From assembly GCF_030813515.1 (NCBI RefSeq), contig NZ_JAUSUK010000002.1, forward strand, positions 1,674,001 to 1,738,000: DNA of 64,000 bases. The letters are read 5' to 3'. Below, piece by piece: positions 24,842 through 34,435 of this stretch; position 1 is the stretch's first letter, and each line of letters starts with the position of its first letter. Under the pieces are notes generated by a model, which made no database searches, had not been told where the DNA came from, and was given only the letters and a program-made list of their open reading frames with translations. This DNA comes from Rhodopseudomonas julia (GTDB taxonomy: Bacteria; Pseudomonadota; Alphaproteobacteria; Rhizobiales; Afifellaceae). The position numbers and the translations under genes were made by a program.

Positions 24842-24999
24842 CTCGTTCAACAGAATTCTCGGCCCTCGCAATTGGTAGCAGCAAAGGAGAGAACGAAATG
24901 CCCGGTGCACCCGCCACCGGCGACACATCCAGCCGTCCGGTCGATCTGCTGCCGCAGCTTATACCGACGCGCGACGCATCCGGTGAGCTCTGGAGCAAT

Positions 25000-26148
25000 T
25001 CAGAGGGCGCGCCCCGTCTCCCCGGATGCGGCCCCAGCCGCAAGCCTGCGTCCAAGCCGGAGCACCATCGCCTGGGCATCATTGAGCTCATCGACGGTGA
25101 TATATTCTTCCGGCTTATGCGCGCGGGAGATGTCGCCCGGCCCACAGACGATGGAGGGCACTCCGGCTGCCTGAAAAAGACCGGCCTCCGTCCCGTAGCT
25201 GACGGCTTCGACCAGGGCTTGGCCGGAGAGCTCCGCGGCTAGCCCAGCGAGTGGATGGTCCTCATCCAACGACAGCGCAGGGTAGCTCGCGATGACCTCT
25301 GCTGCGAGAGCCTCGCTCGCTTCGACCTCTGCAAGCGCGCCCTGCAAAAGCGCCAGCGGATCGAGGCCAGGCACGGCCCGCGCCTCAAACTCCGCCTCAG
25401 CGTGGCTCGGGATGATGTTGAGCGCCTCGCCGCCCGAAATCACGCCGATCTGCAAGGTGCTGTAGGGCGGCGCGAAATGCGGATCTCTCGGGCCACTCTT
25501 TTCCTGGTTCGCCGCCTCATCAGCGACCGCCTTCAAAGCGGGCAACAAGGCGTGAATGGCATTCTGACCGAGGTCCGGCCTGGAACTGTGGCCGGCCACG
25601 CCTTCCGCCTTGATGCGGATCGCAGCCTTGCCCTTGTGGCGCAGCACGGGCTTCAGGCCCGAAGGCTCGCCGACGATGCAGCCGAGAGGCGGAGCGCACA
25701 AAGTCGGCAGCTTTTCGATGAGATGCGGCACGCCGCGGCAGCCTGCCTCCTCATCGTACGACAGTGCGATATGGATCGGCTGCTGCAGCTCCAACGCCGC
25801 CAGCTCCGGCACAGAGGAAAGCACGGCCGCCACGAAACCTTTCATGTCGACGGCACCTCGACCGATGAGCCTGTCCTCCACGTTGCGCAGGCGAAACGGG
25901 TCGGATGCCCATCCCGTCTCATTCGCCGGAACGACATCGATATGGCCGGAGAGAATGTAGCCCGGGACGTTTTTCGGGCCGATCGTCGCGAAGAGGTTGA
26001 AGCGGTCGCCTTCCGGCCCGGAGATCACCGCAGAGGCGATGTCGTAGCTGGCGAGATAGTCGCGGATATAGTCGATGAGTGCCCCATTGCGCGTTCCCAC
26101 GACGGAGCGGAAAGCGACAAGGGCAGAGAGCATACCTTCGGCGGACAT
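25000..26148 (-). CDS. argE: ArgE/DapE-family deacylase (acetylornithine deacetylase-like)
   Basis: The 382-residue cytosolic metallohydrolase removes acyl groups from amino acids such as N-acetylornithine. The M20 metal ligands are visible: H in LSGHIDVVP with the catalytic D two residues on, D in GRGAVDMKGF, EE in SYDEEAGCRG, E in VGEPSG and the last H in DISRAHKPEEY. A dimerisation domain lies between (GVAGHSSRPDLGQNAI). AAGG lies 7 bases before the ATG at 26148; longer in-frame starts are unsupported. In this amine-catabolic context it may act on an acylated amine rather than in arginine synthesis. Confidence 0.88.
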   Translation of the reverse strand: MSAEGMLSALVAFRSVVGTRNGALIDYIRDYLASYDIASAVISGPEGDRFNLFATIGPKNVPGYILSGHIDVVPANETGWASDPFRLRNVEDRLIGRGAVDMKGFVAAVLSSVPELAALELQQPIHIALSYDEEAGCRGVPHLIEKLPTLCAPPLGCIVGEPSGLKPVLRHKGKAAIRIKAEGVAGHSSRPDLGQNAIHALLPALKAVADEAANQEKSGPRDPHFAPPYSTLQIGVISGGEALNIIPSHAEAEFEARAVPGLDPLALLQGALAEVEASEALAAEVIASYPALSLDEDHPLAGLAAELSGQALVEAVSYGTEAGLFQAAGVPSIVCGPGDISRAHKPEEYITVDELNDAQAMVLRLGRRLAAGAASGETGRAL

Positions 26149-26379
26149 CGGCGGGCCTTCCCAGGCAGGAGCGCAACACGGCGCCATCCTTTGGCAACGA
26201 TCGCGCATCGGGATCAAGACTGGCAGGAAAGCATCGGCAGCCTTTGCCGTGTGCACAGCCCCTTTCGGAAGAATCTGCTTTGCTTGCGAGGCGGACCATG
26301 AAAACGCGCGCGAAATCGCCGCTACGCTCACATTAGAACAGCCCCCAACGCGCCGTTATCGTCGGAGTGAAGAAAGGCC

Positions 26380-27048
26380 ATGCCCGTGTTCCGCCCGAAA
26401 TACATCACCTTCGACTGCTATGGCACGCTCACCCATTTTCAGATGGCCGAGAGAGCCAAAGAAATCCTCGGAGAAAGGCTGTCGCCGGAGAAGCTCGCCA
26501 CTTTCATCCGCAATTTTTCCGCCTACCGGCTCGACGAGATCATGGGCGACTGGAAGCCTTATGAAGAGGTGGTCATCAGCGCGTACGAGCGCACCTGCAA
26601 ACGCAACGATGTCACTTTCGATCTGGCGGAGGCCCGTTCATTCTACGAAGCCGTGCCGACCTGGGGTCCGCATCCGGACGTGCCGGCGGGCCTTGCGAAG
26701 GTGGCCAAGGAATACCCCCTGGTCATTTTGTCGAACGCCATGAATTCTCAGATCATGTCGAACGTGGAAAAGCTCGGCGCGCCGTTTGCCCATGTCTTCA
26801 CGGCCGAGCAGGCAGGCGCCTACAAGCCGCGCTTCCGCGCCTTCGAATATATGCTCGATCAGCTCGGCTGCGGCCCTGATGAGATCCTGCATTGCTCATC
26901 GTCTTTCCGCTACGACCTGATGTCGGCGCACGATCTCGGCATCGAGCACAAAGTCTGGGTGAACCGCGGCCATGAGCCCGCTAATCCCTATTACGGCTAC
27001 ACCGAGATCGCCGACATTTCCGGTCTGTCGGCTGTGGTCGGCCTCTGA
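26380..27048 (+). CDS. HAD-family hydrolase, haloacid dehalogenase type II
   Basis: This 222-residue enzyme has the nucleophile D12 in ITFDCYGTL, motif II in VILSNAMNSQ and a lysine in AGAYKPRFRAFEY. Motif IV appears as HCSSSFRYDLMSAHDLG. The family includes L-2-haloacid dehalogenases, but many members are phosphatases of unknown substrate. The Ser/Arg set of true dehalogenases is only partly visible. It lies 23 bp upstream of a PuuB-like oxidase gene in the same direction, suggesting one operon. It is divergent from the ArgE-like gene. Confidence 0.85.
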   Translation: MPVFRPKYITFDCYGTLTHFQMAERAKEILGERLSPEKLATFIRNFSAYRLDEIMGDWKPYEEVVISAYERTCKRNDVTFDLAEARSFYEAVPTWGPHPDVPAGLAKVAKEYPLVILSNAMNSQIMSNVEKLGAPFAHVFTAEQAGAYKPRFRAFEYMLDQLGCGPDEILHCSSSFRYDLMSAHDLGIEHKVWVNRGHEPANPYYGYTEIADISGLSAVVGL

Positions 27049-27071
27049 GCCGCGTCCCAGGACCCGCGACG

Positions 27072-28349
27072 ATGCAGCTCAAATCCTATTGGCACGAAAC
27101 CGCGCCCCGCTTCTCCGGCGGCGCGCGAGGCCCTGTCGAAGGCCGTTACGACGTCGCCGTCATCGGCGGAGGTTTTACCGGTCTGTCGGCCGCCCGCAGC
27201 CTTGCGAAAGCCGGGCTTTCCGTCGCCCTCCTCGAAGAGCGGCATGTCGGCTATGGCGGCTCGGGTCGCAACGGCGGCCACCTCAACAACGGCCTTGCCC
27301 ATTCCTATCCTGCGGCAAAGGAAGAGCTCGGGGCGGACCGGGCGAAGGCCCTCTACCGCGCCTTCGACGATGCGATCGACACGATCGAGAGGATCGTCGC
27401 GGAGGAGAAGATCGATTGCAGCTTCCGTCGCGCCGGTAAGCTGAAGCTCGCCTCGAAGCCGGAGCATCTCTCAGCGATCGCGAAAAACTTCGAGGCAGTG
27501 CACAACGAAGTCGATCCCGAAACCGCCCTCCTGTCGAAAGACGACCTTCGCAGCGAGGTGGGCTCCGACGCCTTCCATGGCGCGATGCTCTTCAAAAAGA
27601 GTGCCATGATGCATATGGGCCGCTTCGTCCACGGCCTTGCAGTGGCCGCGCGCCGCCATGGCGCAACGATCTTCGAGGACGCACCGGTCCGCGACCACAC
27701 GAAGACCGCCTCCGGTCACCTGCTGACGACGCCGCGGGGCACGCTCGCGGCGGAGCGTGTGTTCCTCGCGACCGGAGCCTATACGAGCGGGCCCTTCCGT
27801 TATTTCCGCCGCAGGGTGATCCCGGTTGGCAGCTTCGTCATCGCGACGCGGCCGCTCAGCCCGGCGGAGGCAGAGGCTCTCATGCCCGGCAACCGGACTT
27901 GCGTCACCTCTCGTAACATCGGCAATTACTTCCGCCTCTCGCCCGACAACCGTCTCATCTTCGGCGGTCGCGCCCGTTTCTCCGCCGTCTCGGACGCCAC
28001 GTCCGACGAAAAGTCTGGTCATATCCTCAGAGCCAACCTGGCGGAGGTTTTCCCCGACTTCTTCGATATCGACATCGATTATTGCTGGGGCGGCCTCGTC
28101 GGGATGACGAAGGACCGCTTCCCCCGTGCCGGCGAAGCCGACGGCCTCTATTATGCCATGGGCTATTCCGGCCATGGCGCCCAGCTCTCCACCCATCTCG
28201 GCGCCATCATGGCCGACGTGATTCTCGGTCGTGACGACCGCAATCCGATGAAGGGCGTCGACTGGCAGGCCGTGCCCGGCCATTTCGGCAAGCCCTGGTT
28301 CCTGCCGCTTGTTGGGCTCTATTACCGGGCTCTCGACCGGATCCAGTGA
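27072..28349 (+). CDS. FAD-dependent amine oxidoreductase (PuuB/gamma-glutamylputrescine oxidase-like)
   Basis: The 425-residue FAD enzyme begins with the PuuB-type head SYWHETAP and has the dinucleotide motif IGGGFTGLSAARSLAKAG starting at residue 31. GYGGSGRNGGHLNNG follows, as does the C-terminal YYAMGYSGHGAQLSTHLG. PuuB enzymes oxidise gamma-glutamylputrescine to the aldehyde, and other members oxidise related amines. The ATG at 27072 lies 23 bases after the HAD stop. It faces a semialdehyde dehydrogenase gene across a perfect terminator hairpin. No gamma-glutamylputrescine synthetase gene is nearby, so the true substrate is open. Confidence 0.87.
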   Translation: MQLKSYWHETAPRFSGGARGPVEGRYDVAVIGGGFTGLSAARSLAKAGLSVALLEERHVGYGGSGRNGGHLNNGLAHSYPAAKEELGADRAKALYRAFDDAIDTIERIVAEEKIDCSFRRAGKLKLASKPEHLSAIAKNFEAVHNEVDPETALLSKDDLRSEVGSDAFHGAMLFKKSAMMHMGRFVHGLAVAARRHGATIFEDAPVRDHTKTASGHLLTTPRGTLAAERVFLATGAYTSGPFRYFRRRVIPVGSFVIATRPLSPAEAEALMPGNRTCVTSRNIGNYFRLSPDNRLIFGGRARFSAVSDATSDEKSGHILRANLAEVFPDFFDIDIDYCWGGLVGMTKDRFPRAGEADGLYYAMGYSGHGAQLSTHLGAIMADVILGRDDRNPMKGVDWQAVPGHFGKPWFLPLVGLYYRALDRIQ

Positions 28350-28373
28350 CGGGAGCCTCGTGCGAGGCTCCCG
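28350..28373. terminator. Bidirectional hairpin between convergent genes
   Basis: A 10-bp perfect stem (CGGGAGCCTC with GAGGCTCCCG) with a GTGC tetraloop starts directly after the PuuB-like stop codon and ends 16 bases before the stop of the convergent dehydrogenase. GCTTCTC follows on the plus strand. It is suited to end both transcripts. Confidence 0.65.
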
Positions 28374-28388
28374 CTTCTCAAAGCTATT

Positions 28389-29846
28389 TCAGCCGAGGCC
28401 GCCGATGTGAAAGGTCTTGGTCTCGAGATATTCCTCGATGCCGACCTTCGCACCTTCACGCCCGAGCCCCGACTGTTTTACGCCGCCGAAAGGCGCGACC
28501 TCCGTCGAAATAAGACCCGTGTTGAGCCCGACGATGCCGAAATCGAGCGCCTCGCCGACGCGGAATGTGCGGGCGAGATCGCGCGTGTAGAAATAGGCGG
28601 CAAGCCCGAACGGCGTTGCGTTTGCGGTCGCAACCGCTTCCTCCTCACGCTCGAAGCGGAAGATCGGTGCAATCGGCCCGAACGTCTCCTCCGAAGCGAG
28701 CAGCATGTCCGTATTCGCCTCCGTCAGAACGAGAGGCGCGACGTATTGCGGACCGTCCGGCAGCTCGACAGGGGCGTGAGCGCGCTTCGCACCCCGAGCG
28801 AGCGCGTCCTCCACGTGGCGTTCGATTTTCTCCAAGGCGGCGCGATTGATCATCGGACCGATATCGGTGCCTTCATCGAGACCCGACCCCACACGCATCG
28901 CCGCAACCCGCAGCGACAACTTTTCCACGAAGGCGTCGTGGACGCCCGCCTGAACGAGGATGCGGTTCGAACAGACGCAGGTCTGGCCGCCGTTTCTGAA
29001 CTTGGAGGCGATCGCTCCCTCGACCGCGAGATCGAGATTCGCGTCGTCGAAGACGAGGAACGGGGCATTTCCGCCGAGTTCGAGGCTCAGCCGCTTCACG
29101 GTCGGCGCCGACTGCGCCATCAACAGCGACCCGATGCGCGTCGAACCGGTGAAGCTCAATTTGCGCACGATCTCGCTGCCGGTGAGCTCGCCGCCGATGT
29201 CCTTCGGCATGCCGGTGACGATGTTGATGACACCCGCCGGGATACCCGCTTCCTCGGCCAGAACGCCGAGTGCCAGTGCCGAAAATGGCGTGAATTCGGA
29301 CGGCTTCACCACCACGGTGCAGCCCGCGGCGAGCGCCGGCGCCACCTTGCGGGTGATCATGGCGTTCGGAAAATTCCAGGGCGTGATGATCGCGGCCACG
29401 CCGACCGGCTCTTTCAGCGCCAGGATACGACGGTCCGGCGTCGGTGACGGGATCGTCTCGCCGCCAATTCGCCGCGCCTCTTCGGCGAACCAGCGCACGA
29501 AAGATGCCCCGTAGCGGATCTCGCCCCGCGCTTCGGCGAGAGGCTTTCCCTGTTCGCGCGTCAAGAGCGTCGCAAGTTCCGTCTCGTGTGCGAGCATCAG
29601 CCCGTACCAGGCAAGGAGCTTTTCGGCACGCTCCGCATGCGTCGTACGCCGCCAGGACGCGAACGCCTTCTCCGCCGCCTCGATCGCCCGCCGCGTCTCG
29701 GCCGCACCCATATCCGGGACCGTGCCGATGACGGCGCCCGTCGCCGGATCGATCACCTCGATCGTGGCGCCTTGGTCTGCTTCGATCCAAACCCCGTCGA
29801 TAAGCCCCGCCTGCCGCAAAAGGCTCGGAGAGATATTGCCGTCCAT
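28389..29846 (-). CDS. NAD(P)-dependent succinate-semialdehyde dehydrogenase-like enzyme (GabD family)
   Basis: The 485-residue aldehyde dehydrogenase resembles GabD. The general base is in SLELGGNAPFLVFDDA, and the catalytic Cys is in FRNGGQTCVCSNRI. The C-terminal GLNTGLISTEVAPFGGVKQSGLGREG is the SSADH hallmark. Three ATGs stand in a row at 29852-29844; the third has GAGGA six bases upstream and is taken as the start. The first overlaps the stop of the tartrate dehydrogenase-like gene, so translation is coupled. It would convert GABA- or putrescine-derived semialdehyde to succinate or a similar diacid. Confidence 0.9.
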   Translation of the reverse strand: MDGNISPSLLRQAGLIDGVWIEADQGATIEVIDPATGAVIGTVPDMGAAETRRAIEAAEKAFASWRRTTHAERAEKLLAWYGLMLAHETELATLLTREQGKPLAEARGEIRYGASFVRWFAEEARRIGGETIPSPTPDRRILALKEPVGVAAIITPWNFPNAMITRKVAPALAAGCTVVVKPSEFTPFSALALGVLAEEAGIPAGVINIVTGMPKDIGGELTGSEIVRKLSFTGSTRIGSLLMAQSAPTVKRLSLELGGNAPFLVFDDANLDLAVEGAIASKFRNGGQTCVCSNRILVQAGVHDAFVEKLSLRVAAMRVGSGLDEGTDIGPMINRAALEKIERHVEDALARGAKRAHAPVELPDGPQYVAPLVLTEANTDMLLASEETFGPIAPIFRFEREEEAVATANATPFGLAAYFYTRDLARTFRVGEALDFGIVGLNTGLISTEVAPFGGVKQSGLGREGAKVGIEEYLETKTFHIGGLG

Positions 29847-29848
29847 CA

Positions 29849-30907
29849 TCATTCCTCGTTGATTGCCGTCAAAACGGCGTCCGTGATCGCATCCGTCGTT
29901 TGGGCGCCCGGCCGAATGCCGAAGCCGCGAGCGGTCGCGGCCTCCATCGCCATCAAAATGCGCGTCGATGCCTGCCCTTCACCGAGATGATCCAGCATCA
30001 TCGCAGCCGACCAGATCGCGGCGAGAGGATTGGCAAGGCCCTTTCCGGCGATGTCCGGGGCCGAACCGTGGACCGGCTCGAACATGGAGGGGGCCGAGCG
30101 CGTCGGATTGAGGTTCGCGGAGGCGGCGAAGCCGAGACCGCCCTGGATCGCCGCACCCAGATCCGTGAGAATGTCTCCGAAGAGATTGGAGGCCACGACG
30201 ACATCGAGCGTCTCAGGCGCCATCACCATGCGCGCCGCCATCGCATCGATATGGTAGGAGGTCACCTCCACCTCTGGATAATCGGCCGCGACGAGACGCG
30301 TGATCTCGTCCCAGAAGACCATGGAGTGCTTCTGGGCGTTCGACTTCGTCACCGAGGCGACACGTCCACGCCGCCCTTTTGCCGCCTCGAACGCAAAGCG
30401 CAGGATGCGCTCCACGCCGGTGCGGGTGAAGATTGCAGTCTCCACGGCAACTTCCTGGGACGTGCCCTGATGCACGCGCCCGCCGGCGCCGGAATATTCG
30501 CCTTCGGTGTTTTCGCGGATACACAGAATGTCGAAGATCTCCGCCTTGAGAGGACCTTCCACGCCCGGCAGAAGCCGGTGCGGGCGAATGTTGGCGTACT
30601 GATCGAAGGCCTTCCGGATCGGCAGGAGAAGCCCGTGCAGCGAAACCGAATCGGGGACGGTCGCCGGCCAGCCAACCGCGCCGAGCAGGATGGCATCGTG
30701 GCCGCGCAGCTTTTCGATGCCGTCCTCCGGCATCATCCGCCCGGTTTCGAGATAATAATCGCAAGACCAGGGATAGGTCGTACCCGCGAGAGCGAATCCA
30801 TCTTTCCCGGCCGCAGCTTCGGCGACCGCCCAAGCTGCTTGCGTCACCTCGGGTCCGATACCGTCTCCCGGCACGAGGGCGATGTCGTAGGTTTTACCTG
30901 CGCTCAT
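29849..30907 (-). CDS. Tartrate dehydrogenase/decarboxylase-like (isopropylmalate/isocitrate dehydrogenase family)
   Basis: The 352-residue NAD-dependent beta-decarboxylating dehydrogenase has the family's IALVPGDGIGPEV start and SLHGLLLPIRKAFDQYANIRPHR. CIRENTEGEYSG and the metal site EVEVTSYHIDAMAARM match the tartrate dehydrogenase subgroup rather than LeuB. The start at 30907 has CGGAA upstream; an in-frame ATG at 30925 is possible. It is followed directly by the semialdehyde dehydrogenase gene. It may act on tartrate or D-malate-like acids, or on a catabolic hydroxydiacid. Confidence 0.85.
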   Translation of the reverse strand: MSAGKTYDIALVPGDGIGPEVTQAAWAVAEAAAGKDGFALAGTTYPWSCDYYLETGRMMPEDGIEKLRGHDAILLGAVGWPATVPDSVSLHGLLLPIRKAFDQYANIRPHRLLPGVEGPLKAEIFDILCIRENTEGEYSGAGGRVHQGTSQEVAVETAIFTRTGVERILRFAFEAAKGRRGRVASVTKSNAQKHSMVFWDEITRLVAADYPEVEVTSYHIDAMAARMVMAPETLDVVVASNLFGDILTDLGAAIQGGLGFAASANLNPTRSAPSMFEPVHGSAPDIAGKGLANPLAAIWSAAMMLDHLGEGQASTRILMAMEAATARGFGIRPGAQTTDAITDAVLTAINEE

Positions 30908-30921
30908 GTCATTTCCGTTCT

Positions 30922-31041
30922 TCATAGGTCGACCAACACCGACTTCTTCCGCCGGCTGGCGAGATAGGTTTTGCGGCCGAGATCATTGCCGAGCCCGGAT
31001 CCCTTGTAGCCGCCTGTCGGCAGGATGTGGTCCTCGGGAGA
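30922..31041 (-). pseudogene. C-terminal remnant of an aldehyde dehydrogenase gene
   Basis: About 39 codons end in a stop at 30922 and read like the extreme C-terminus of an aldehyde dehydrogenase: the hallmark PTGGYKGSGLGNDLGR is followed by a short tail ending KKSVLVDL. No catalytic part exists upstream. The sequence before it belongs to other frames and to the end of the MFS gene. It appears to be the leftover of a deleted dehydrogenase gene between the MFS and tartrate dehydrogenase-like genes. Confidence 0.4.
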
Positions 31042-31184
31042 CCGCTTGGAGAGTTGCGAAAGGCTAACCGCATCATGCCGACAGGACATGACGAAGTGGC
31101 GGCATGCTTGGCAGAATCGTCTGCAGCAGGTGCTTCGCGAAGCGGATAATGACGTGCATGGCACCGACAGATGGACAACCCCGC

Positions 31185-32426
31185 TCATTCGCCGTGCGAG
31201 AGATCGGCCGTGCCTCGTCCCGTCCAGAGCGCGACGGCAAAGGCCAGCTGCGACGCGAGGATCAAAAGCAGGATGGAAACCGCAAGGCGCAGAACGCTCG
31301 GCGTGCCAAACTGCAGGACGAAGACCGTCGCAAGCCCGGCCACCGCCATCTGCAGAAGCCCGAGAAATCCCGCGCCCGCGCCTGCGCGCGGCGGATCGAT
31401 GCTGAGGGCGCTGGCGATGCCGTTGGGCTGCGTGATCCCGTTGCCCAGGACATTGACCGACATGACCAGGAACCACAAAAGCGGCCCGCCCGCCCCGCTC
31501 TCGGCGACGGCTGTGAAAAGACAGGCGCCGACAAGGGACACGATCCCACCGGCGAAAATCATACGGTCGCTGCCGAAACGCCCCGAAAACCGTCCGGAGA
31601 GGAAATTGCCGGTGGCGTAGGCAGCAAGCACCAGCATGACGAGGAGCCCGTAGGTCGATTGCGGCAGCCCCTCCACCTCCACGAGGATGAACGGCATGCC
31701 GGCGATGAAGGTGTACCAGGCAGCCATGGTGAACGCCGTGTTGAGCGAATAGGCGAGGAAGGCTGGGCGGATGGCAAGACGGCCATAGGCGCGGAACCAG
31801 CCGGACAGATCGAGCTCCGAAGTGGCTCTCCGCGTCTCCGGCAGGAGCAAGGCCGCCCCGAAGGTCGCCGCGACCCCGAAAAGGCTCAAAAACACGAAAG
31901 ACCAGCGCCAGGAGAGCCAGAGGTCGAAATAGCTGCCGATGGTGGGCGAGACAGCCGGCGCAAGGGCCATCGCCATGGTGATATAGCCATAAAGGCTTGC
32001 CGACCGACTCCGTCCGAACAGATCGCGCACGATCGCCCGCGACATGACCATCCCCGCACAGCCTCCGACCGCCTGAAGCGTCCGGCAGACGAGAAGGATC
32101 TCGATCGATGGCGCGAACGCACAGGCGGCGCTCGCCAAAGTGTAAAGACCAAGCCCCGCAAGCAGCACAGGCCGTCGCCCGAAACGCTCCGACAAGAGTC
32201 CATAGCCGAGCTGGGCGACACCGATCCCGGCGAGAAAGACGGTCAGCGTGAGTTGCAACCGCCCATAATCGCCGCCGAAGGAACGTTGCAGACCCGGCAC
32301 CGCGCCAACGAGGATATGGAGCGCAAGCGGACCCGTCGCCGTCACGAGAACGAGGAGCCAGACGGGGGGCGGCGCCTCGCTTGCCTTCCCCCGCCTTTCT
32401 GCCTCCAACACGTCTTCCCCGCTCAA
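31185..32426 (-). CDS. MFS transporter, Bcr/CflA drug-resistance type
   Basis: The 413-residue inner-membrane protein has about twelve hydrophobic helices. It carries the Bcr/CflA pattern: LQLTLTVFLAGIGVAQLGYG followed by LSERFGRRPVLLAG, then ACAFAPSIEILLVCRTLQAVGG. Such pumps export small drugs or metabolites. The start is a TTG at 32426 that overlaps the hydantoinase B stop codon, with GAGG 9 bases upstream. It therefore seems to be the last coupled gene of the operon reading down from 46400, and may export a product or substrate analogue. Confidence 0.85.
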   Translation of the reverse strand: MSGEDVLEAERRGKASEAPPPVWLLVLVTATGPLALHILVGAVPGLQRSFGGDYGRLQLTLTVFLAGIGVAQLGYGLLSERFGRRPVLLAGLGLYTLASAACAFAPSIEILLVCRTLQAVGGCAGMVMSRAIVRDLFGRSRSASLYGYITMAMALAPAVSPTIGSYFDLWLSWRWSFVFLSLFGVAATFGAALLLPETRRATSELDLSGWFRAYGRLAIRPAFLAYSLNTAFTMAAWYTFIAGMPFILVEVEGLPQSTYGLLVMLVLAAYATGNFLSGRFSGRFGSDRMIFAGGIVSLVGACLFTAVAESGAGGPLLWFLVMSVNVLGNGITQPNGIASALSIDPPRAGAGAGFLGLLQMAVAGLATVFVLQFGTPSVLRLAVSILLLILASQLAFAVALWTGRGTADLSHGE

Positions 32427-34417
32427 GCGGGCACCGCCTCCTGGATCTGAGGAAGCTCATCAAGAAGGCCCTGGTAGGCGCGCCGGACCAGTTCCGCGCT
32501 GTCGTGCTCTGTGTCGCCGACCTCTTCGAGCGCCCGGAAGATGCGATGCTTGATGAAGAAGCGCCATTCGACCGGCAGAGAAAACATGATCTCCGTCAGC
32601 GCGTCATAAGCTTCGCGGGTCCAGACCTTCTCATATTCCTCGCGCTCAGGGCCGAAGTCGAAGAAGGCGGTGGTGTCGGTTTCCGCGCGCATCTCGTCGC
32701 GGCGTGTTTCGGTGGCCGCCTCGTCGACGGCTCCGGACACGATGACGACACCATATTCCTCCAGCGCGAGCTTCTCCGACAGGAAGCCGCGTTCGACGTC
32801 GCGCAGCACGCGGGCTGGCTCCCGTTCGAGAGGCGAGCCCCGCCCTCCTCCACCTGGCGAGAAGATACGGAAAACGTCACCCGGCTCCGCGATCACGAAA
32901 TCCTGGTTGCCGAGGAACGTCTCGCGGGGGGTGTCCGGATTGAGGATCGAATCCGAGGGTTTGCCGGCCTTGCCGCCGAGGATTCCCCAAGGGCGGAAGC
33001 GGCTGCGGTCGCGATTGCGGATGGTGATGCGGGTGTGGGGGGAGAAAACCTTGAACTCGAGCATCGTGCCGAGCCCGCCACGCCAGCGGCCGGCGCCGCC
33101 GGAATTGGGCGCAAGCCGGTAGCGGATGATCTCGATCGGCACCTCCGCCTCGTTGATCTCCACCGGCGTGTTCTTGAGATAGGCGCCGTCCGCACCGGAA
33201 CCATCCGTTCCATCGCGTGTCGGCATGCCGCCCGAGCCGCCGACGATCGGATCGATCGCGGCAATGATGCGCCTCCCCGTCTTCGGCTCCGTCGTCATGA
33301 CGTTGACGATCGAGCTCGATCCGGCGGGCGCCGCGGGCATCCGCTCCGGGATCGCCTGTGCGAACGCTCCAAAAATCAGGCTGCGCAGCCGTCCGCAAGT
33401 CAGGCTGCGCATGCCGACCGCCGCAGGGAAGACCGGATTGACGACGCTGCCCTCCGGCAAGATGCAGGTGAAGGGACGCGTCAAACCGGCGTTCAACATC
33501 AGGTTCTGATTGAGGCTGTAGAGGATGTAATAGACACCGACGAGCATCAGCGTGTGGCGCGGATTGCCGCCCGTCGGCACATTCAACGACGAGGTGAGCT
33601 GGGTGTCCGTGCCGGTAAAATCGAGTTCCGCTTCACCATCTGAAATCGTCAGCTTCAGCGCCAGCCGGCAAGGATAGCCGTTGACCGAATCCTCGTCGCA
33701 ATAATCGGAGAATTCATAGACCCCGTCCGGCATCGAACGCAGGATTTCGCGGGCCTGGCTTTCACCATAGTCGAGCATGTCGTGCATGCCCTGCGTCACC
33801 GCCTCCACGCCAAACTTGGCGACGATCTCGCGAACTTTCCGTTCGCCCGTGTTGAGCGCGCCTACGAAGGCCTTGAGGTCTCCCCAGTTCTGTTCGGGCT
33901 GACGAACATTCGTCATCATGATGTCGAGGAGTTCCTGGTTCAGGACCCCCTTGTCGTAGAGCTTGCAGGGCGGGAAGCGGATGCCCTCCTGATGGATCTC
34001 GGTCAGCGTCCGCGACAGACTGGCCGGGACGGCTCCACCCATATCAGTGTTGTGGATGTGGCCGACAGCGAAGCAGACGAGCTGCCCGTCCACGATGATC
34101 GGCTTCCACATGTGGATATCGGGCGTGTGGGTGGCGAGAAAGCCGCTGTAGGGATCGTTGGTGAGGCAGACGTCGCCCTCGTTATACTCGGAAATCCGTT
34201 CGATCCCCGGTCCGTAATCGAGCCCCGGATACCAGGTCGCGCCGTAATCGAGCGGCACCGAGAAGGTCGTTCCTTCCGGCGTGACGAGCGCGATGGTGAA
34301 GTCCTCCGTCTCCTTGACGAAGGCGGATTGGGCCGTGCGGTAGAGCGTATAGGCCATGCTTTCCGAGGCGGCCCGGAAGTGGTTGGCGAGGATCTGCAGA
34401 GTAGCCTTGTCGGTCAT
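32423..34417 (-). CDS. hyuB: Hydantoinase B/oxoprolinase family protein
   Basis: The 664-residue cytosolic subunit works with HyuA-type ATPases to open cyclic amides (hydantoins, 5-oxoproline) or, in acetone carboxylase relatives, to carboxylate ketones. It shows ILANHFRAASESMAYTLYRTAQSAFVKE and the metal-site HTPDIHMWKPI. The C-terminal GRWRGGLGTMLEF and SPGGGGRGSP complete the match. GGGAG precedes the ATG at 34417. It lies 18 bases after hyuA. Length is normal (about 550-700). Confidence 0.9.
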   Translation of the reverse strand: MTDKATLQILANHFRAASESMAYTLYRTAQSAFVKETEDFTIALVTPEGTTFSVPLDYGATWYPGLDYGPGIERISEYNEGDVCLTNDPYSGFLATHTPDIHMWKPIIVDGQLVCFAVGHIHNTDMGGAVPASLSRTLTEIHQEGIRFPPCKLYDKGVLNQELLDIMMTNVRQPEQNWGDLKAFVGALNTGERKVREIVAKFGVEAVTQGMHDMLDYGESQAREILRSMPDGVYEFSDYCDEDSVNGYPCRLALKLTISDGEAELDFTGTDTQLTSSLNVPTGGNPRHTLMLVGVYYILYSLNQNLMLNAGLTRPFTCILPEGSVVNPVFPAAVGMRSLTCGRLRSLIFGAFAQAIPERMPAAPAGSSSIVNVMTTEPKTGRRIIAAIDPIVGGSGGMPTRDGTDGSGADGAYLKNTPVEINEAEVPIEIIRYRLAPNSGGAGRWRGGLGTMLEFKVFSPHTRITIRNRDRSRFRPWGILGGKAGKPSDSILNPDTPRETFLGNQDFVIAEPGDVFRIFSPGGGGRGSPLEREPARVLRDVERGFLSEKLALEEYGVVIVSGAVDEAATETRRDEMRAETDTTAFFDFGPEREEYEKVWTREAYDALTEIMFSLPVEWRFFIKHRIFRALEEVGDTEHDSAELVRRAYQGLLDELPQIQEAVPA

Positions 34418-34435
34418 GTTTTTCTCCCGGGCCAA

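Noticed and set aside
24898-25242. Plus-strand open frame starting MPGAPATG with an AAGGAG upstream
   Set aside because: Most of it is antisense to the ArgE-like gene and it shows no domain. The purine-rich stretch before it is probably chance.
31104-32450. 448-codon open frame on the plus strand across the MFS gene
   Set aside because: The product is Arg/Gly/Lys-rich without hydrophobic or domain pattern. The minus-strand frame encodes a clear twelve-helix transporter.
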